From assembly GCA_905182995.1 (NCBI GenBank), contig CAJJDP010000079.1, forward strand, positions 13,893 to 77,892: 64,000 bases of DNA. The letters are read 5' to 3'. Position numbers and translations under genes: made by a program. Below are positions 60,157 through 64,000 of the stretch, piece after piece. This DNA comes from Paramecium octaurelia (lineage: Eukaryota; Ciliophora; Oligohymenophorea; Peniculida; Parameciidae). The notes beneath the pieces were generated by a model, which saw only the letters and a list, made by a program, of their open reading frames with translations, was not told the origin of the DNA and searched no databases. The stretch's first letter is position 1. Each line of letters starts with the position of its first letter.

Positions 60157-60606
60157 TCAATCAAGAGAATTAAGGAATTCTTCCAAATCCTTTGTGTCAT
60201 CTACAATAGAATCCTCCTTTGAGAAGTTTTTTATCATTGGGTTTTGAGCTTCAGCTCTTAAAATTTCTATAAAACTAAGGTCTTCATCAGCCGAACAATC
60301 CGATCTTGCATTTTCCATTCTCTACAAGACAGGCTGTTATATCTGAATAGGTTTCAAGAGCCTCTACATCTGGATGATAATAAAATAATTATAATGTTAT
60401 TTTAATAATAATGATATTCTTTTTCACCTCACTTTATCGGTAATGAATTTTTGTTTTAGTACTGTAAATACTAACAAATGGACCATTCCGCAAATTGTTC
60501 CCTTTACCAAGACCTCTACCACTCCCTAACTCAACTTGCTGACTAAGTCCTCAGTGTTCGACAATGCCGATGATGCACTTTCATAAGAGTTTTGCGATGA
60601 ACTCAT
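60157..60606 (-). CDS. Small unknown protein, possibly with one membrane segment
   Basis: 128 residues if a 63-nt, AT-rich intron (GTGAGG...CATCCAG) is removed. Without it, exon 1 is a 60-residue frame ending in TGA. The N-terminus is Ser-rich (MSSSQNSYESASSALS). It is followed by a hydrophobic stretch (VKGTICGMVHLLVFTVL) that could span a membrane. The C-terminal half is acidic and hydrophilic (DCSADEDLSFIEILRAEA, DSIVDDTKDLEEFLNSLD). The intron is more than twice the window's norm, so two separate small genes remain possible. Family unknown. Confidence 0.45.
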
Positions 60607-60659
60607 AATTTAATATTAAATTAATGTATATTTTTGAATATTATTTCTAAATTTTCAAT

Positions 60660-61573
60660 TCATTCCTTAACTCGTTTCTCAATTTCCTGTAACACCTCCT
60701 CCTCTGAAGCTCCATTCTATAAAAATTCATGTTCCAACACTTACTACAAAGATATCCGTTTTTCTGGATCGCATTCCAACATCGACATAATCAAGTTCTT
60801 GAATTCTTGTGGAAATTGTTATTGTCTGAATGACTCGCATTTGCTCCAGAAAATGTCGAATTGCTTATTCTGAATTAAACCCCACCATCCATCTTTCACA
60901 TTAGGGTCATTATTTTGAAAGGGGGGGAATCCCATGACTACAATAAATAACACGACACCCAATGCAAAAATGTCACACTTAAATAGGTTTACCTATGGAG
61001 TAATGTACATCTCAGGTGCTGTGTATCCAGGAGTGCCTCCAGGAGGTCTTAAGGGCTCGTTACAGACTCGAGCAAAACCAAAATCACAAAGCTTCAAATT
61101 GTAATCTGCGGCTATTAAAATATTCTCAGGCTTTATGTCACAATGGGCTATCAAAGCTGTGTGGAGGGTGACTAGCACTCTTGTCAGATAGGCTGCCAAA
61201 GTCTTAGCAAACGACAATTGGAATGGACCTTTCTTCAAGACTTTTAAGAATGTGTCATTTGGCATGTACTCCAATAGAACGCAAGTGTAATCTTAAGCGT
61301 ACCCTTTCAACAAAACTGTCCCTGCGTGATCTATGCATTTAAGAATTTGTATTTCGTTCGCTAAATAAATTGTAATTAAACCTGGAGATTTTTTATGTGA
61401 TCCTATGATAAATTTGTTAACACTTTCAAAGCAAACATTTCTCCTGTTTTCTTATGCATAGCCAAATAAACTCTCGCATCATGTCCTTGACCCAAAGGCG
61501 GGTTCAAATTCACAACAAAACATTTTTAGAAGTCTTGTTGAGTGAAAACAAAAATATTGTTTCCAGATTACAT
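60660..61573 (-). CDS. Protein kinase with an apparent frameshift at the catalytic lysine
   Basis: A kinase domain fills nearly the whole protein of about 297 residues. It has the Gly-rich loop PLGQGHDARVYLA, MFALK with the ATP-site Lys, HCDIKPENIL (HCD for HRD, Asp kept), KLCDFGFAR, GTPGYTAPEM, a DIFALGVVLFIVVMGFPPF helix and a DPEKRI end. A 21-nt intron is at 61361-61381. The frame before MFALK and the frame after it (VNKFIIGSHKKSP, then ANEIQIL) differ by one base at about 61418-61432. With one inserted base the spliced length becomes a multiple of three and the kinase reads perfectly. A base-call deletion is most likely. It resembles CAMK-type kinases of ciliates, without a visible calmodulin site. 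Confidence 0.8.
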
Positions 61574-62191
61574 TATATATTATTTCCTAATTAATTAAAA
61601 ATTTAAATATTGCTAAATCAATTAATTATCATCGGATTTTTAAAGAACGAAATCTATATACATCATACTTATGTAATAATAAAATTTTAAATTATTCTCA
61701 ACAAATTTTAATATATATTAATATTGTTAAACATAATTTACCATTATTCTATTAAAACTCCTAGAATTATTCAGGAGAATTAACTAAAGCACATTCCCCT
61801 TCAAATTCATAATTATTTACTTGTCTACAGTAGAATTAATCTAAAGAAAAAAAGCATTATATTGCATTATTGAATAAAATACATCATATTGATATATATA
61901 TATTCAACTAGTTGGATAAGAATATGATTTGACTATTGTATATATATGTTCAAAGCATTTTAATCATTTCTTTAAATTTAGATAGACATTTTAACTAATC
62001 TTATTTTTCAAATTAAATCATAGGTTTAATCAAACTCTTAGAAAATTCCATAAAGTTAACAACACATAACTAAAATATTTAGGAAGGAATAATGAAATTA
62101 TTTTCCGAATGTTATAATTAATATTTTAAGAAAATAATAATATATTATATAAGCACTTAAGATTGAATTAAAAGAAGTTGAAATGTAATTT
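61574..62191. other. Intergenic, AT-rich
   Basis: 618 bp of very AT-rich sequence lie between two same-strand kinase genes. It should hold the promoter of the gene at 60660-61573 and the 3' flank of the Aurora-like gene. No coding frame, repeat or RNA gene was seen. Confidence 0.5.
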
Positions 62192-63355
62192 TCATACCAA
62201 TTTCTAAGCACTGATTCTAGTTGGCTCTGTAGCAACACGTTTACCCACATTTGTAAGAGGTGAATTCATCGGGGATTGCATAGGAGAACCAAGCGGAGAT
62301 TCAAAGCCATTGTTGAATGAATATCGAAAGGGAGAGCCTAATTTATTTCTCAAAGGAGGTCCTAATGTATTTATTTGAGGAGTTCCTAATCCTGATCTTA
62401 ATGGAGAGCCTAAGGGGGACCCTGCTACAAAAGACATAGAGTTAATTGCTTTTTGATCCTGCAAGTTGCTTGAACTCTTGATGATATTGATAGAGAGTTC
62501 TTTATATCTATGATATCTCTTAATCCAAGGACTCATTTGTATTTCACTCGTTGTAGGCCTTCGATACGGATCGTTTTCCAACATTTATTTGATCAATGAT
62601 TTGCATTCTTCACTAATTCCGAATTTGAAAAACAATTATCCAACCTTTGGAAAGTCATTGTGAAGCATTTCCTATAATATTATTTATTGATGTATACATA
62701 TAACACAATTCCCAAACTCCATATGTCTAGTTTTTCATTTTAGACCTTATTTCCCAAAACCTCAGGTGGCATATACTCAAGTGTTCCACAAATTTGAGGA
62801 CCAACGTATCCTCCTTAAAGAGATGTGCTCCAAGTGAAATCAGCTAATTTAATTTGATCTTGAGATGTTAAAAGCAAATTTGACAGCTATTTCAATATTC
62901 TAAGTTTTTTACCTTTATGTCTCTGTGTAAAATATTCTTTGAATGTAAATATTGGACAGCCTTCAAAATTTGCACAAAATATTGCTAAGCTTTCTCCTCT
63001 CTTAGAGGCCCACTTAACTGTATGTTTGTAAATAGACATCCTCCATTGCAATACTCAAGCAACATATATAAATATTCATTGTCTTCGAAGGCATCGACCA
63101 TTGCAACAATATTTGGATGGGCCAACTTGGATTATATATTAATTTCATTTCTTAAATTGAAAATGTCTGTCTAAGAAAGAGATTTTTTACTAATCTTAAG
63201 AAGTTACTAAAAACATTTACAATTTTAGCAGCGTGATAACTCCCTAAGTTAGCAGCCTTTGCCAATAAAACAACCCCGTAGGCCCCCTTTCCCAAGACTT
63301 TATTATAGACAATATACTTGTCCTTGGCTCCTTGAACTTAAAATTATTCGATCAT
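62192..63355 (-). CDS. Aurora-like Ser/Thr kinase with SP-rich tail
   Basis: 361 residues after three introns of 26 nt each. The kinase domain spans about residues 15-265: VLGKGAYGVVLLA, HAAKI (ATP-site Lys), LHRDIKLSNLLL, KLADFTWS, CGTLEYMPPEV, DIWSLGIVLYEML and DPYRRPTTSEI. The ADFxWS and CGTLxYxPPE pair is characteristic of Aurora kinases, although DFT in place of DFG is unusual and may affect activity. The C-terminal tail carries a repeated LGSPLR, LGTP, LGPPLR and SPMQSPMNSP pattern, many Ser-Pro/Thr-Pro sites that a CDK could phosphorylate. Aurora kinases govern mitotic spindle and ciliary disassembly; the role here is inferred. Confidence 0.82.
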
Positions 63356-63894
63356 ATTATAATAATAAATCTTTGTTTAACATCATACTTGTATGATAAA
63401 AATACGTTTTTTATATTTAAATGTCTAAGTTTCATTTTCAATTACCTCAAAGCTGTAACAGAACTCGATAACTCTAATAACGGTTAATCACTCTTTCAGA
63501 TTTGCTTATTATCATTATAAAAGCATATGAATAGAGTGAAAAAATCGATAATTTTGTGTTTGATATATAACAAATACTTGAATTCATTGGTATCGATCTT
63601 ACATATATTAAGCTAAATTGGAAAAAATTTTATCTGCTTAGGTCTATAATTAATTTTGTTATAAAATATGGTTTAAAAAATGAAATTAAAAATTAGAGTT
63701 CTTATGTCTTTACTGAAAGAAGTAAAGGAATGATATAATATATGATAACAATTATTTAAGAAAAAACGAAATTCATACTCCTTACTCATACCGTTATTTT
63801 GTATAATTTTATTACATTAAAATGGGAAGTGATTACAATTTATATCCCTTTGGAGGATGCTACAATTTTATACTAAAAACCTTTGGCTTGATAA
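63356..63894. other. Divergent intergenic region
   Basis: 539 bp separate the starts of the Aurora-like gene (minus) and a gene leaving the window on the plus strand. A short frame starting MGSDYNLYPFGG at 63821 ends after 34 codons and is doubtful. No other feature was seen. Confidence 0.4.
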
Positions 63895-64000
63895 ATGAAC
63901 CATTTTGCATCTACACCTATTATTGATAAGAAATTGAATGCTATTAGATCGGAGGCTGATAATGGGGTTGTGGTTGAAAGTATAACTAGAATTAACATCA
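63895..64000 (+). CDS. 5' end of an unknown gene, cut by the window edge
   Basis: A frame opens at an ATG and continues to the last base with 35 complete codons (MNHFASTPIIDKK, NGVVVESITRIN). It has balanced, protein-like composition and no intron so far. Too short to identify. Confidence 0.4.
   Translation, partial: MNHFASTPIIDKKLNAIRSEADNGVVVESITRINI

Noticed and set aside
60993-61274. Reading the HCD kinase at 60660-61573 as a pseudogene
   Set aside because: Only one base is out of frame in about 900. Every catalytic motif is kept, so a base-call deletion is more likely than decay.
1-64000. Mitochondrial or bacterial DNA
   Set aside because: TAA and TAG are sense in many conserved nuclear genes and tiny spliceosomal introns are present, which excludes both.
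1-64000. CRISPR arrays, tRNAs, rRNA, telomeric repeats or internal eliminated sequences
   Set aside because: I saw no spaced direct repeats, no tRNA-like arms with a T-loop consensus outside genes, no telomeric hexamers at the ends, and no TA-bounded insertion disrupting a gene.

Overview
The window looks like macronuclear DNA of a ciliate, most probably a Paramecium species. It is very AT-rich. Conserved proteins can be read only if TAA and TAG are glutamine and TGA is the sole stop (ciliate nuclear code). Genes are packed 20-300 bp apart on both strands and are cut by tiny GT...AG introns, nearly all 18-32 nt. One gene encodes a trichocyst matrix protein, which fits Paramecium. All exon joins given here were worked out by hand, by restoring frame through GT...AG introns and checking that the spliced length is a multiple of three.

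Layout. 1-4250: gene-poor, no confident gene. 4251-13728: a small unknown gene, a CFAP57-like ciliary WD40/coiled-coil protein, a pseudokinase, a small N-myristoylated protein and a TBC-domain protein. 14251-21259: coiled-coil protein, cyclic-nucleotide phosphodiesterase, three-repeat Myb protein and an NPLxPxY-repeat protein. 21901-32180: WDR47-like protein, a full-length proteasome activator PA200/Blm10 and a RAP-like mitochondrial protein. 32488-38928: coiled-coil protein, trichocyst matrix protein, VPS26, ankyrin protein, APC10/DOC1 and a basic Ser-rich protein. 39046-45559: a two-kinase-domain protein with a Gln/Asn tail, EF-hand protein, catalase and sterol desaturase/fatty-acid hydroxylase. 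45908-54020: a UGA-interrupted frame, VHS-GAT adaptor, unknown protein, isocitrate lyase, deoxynucleoside kinase and a mitochondrial helical protein. 54280-64000: RQEQ-repeat protein, PHO80-like cyclin, METTL3, two small proteins, two more kinases and the start of one further gene.

The genes form no operon. They sample ordinary ciliate cell biology: cilia and cortex (CFAP57, WDR47, perhaps the NPLxPxY protein), secretion and endosomes (trichocyst matrix protein, VPS26, VHS-GAT, TBC), peroxisomal/glyoxylate metabolism (catalase, isocitrate lyase), proteolysis and cell cycle (PA200, APC10, cyclin, Aurora-like kinase), RNA modification (METTL3) and cAMP/cGMP signalling.

Three direct duplications of 1508, 1334 and 1380 bp each meet at a single N (2119, 11354, 56634). 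These are almost certainly overlapping contig ends joined without merging, so the repeated gene pieces should be counted once. I found no CRISPR array, telomere, rRNA, tRNA or convincing transposon.
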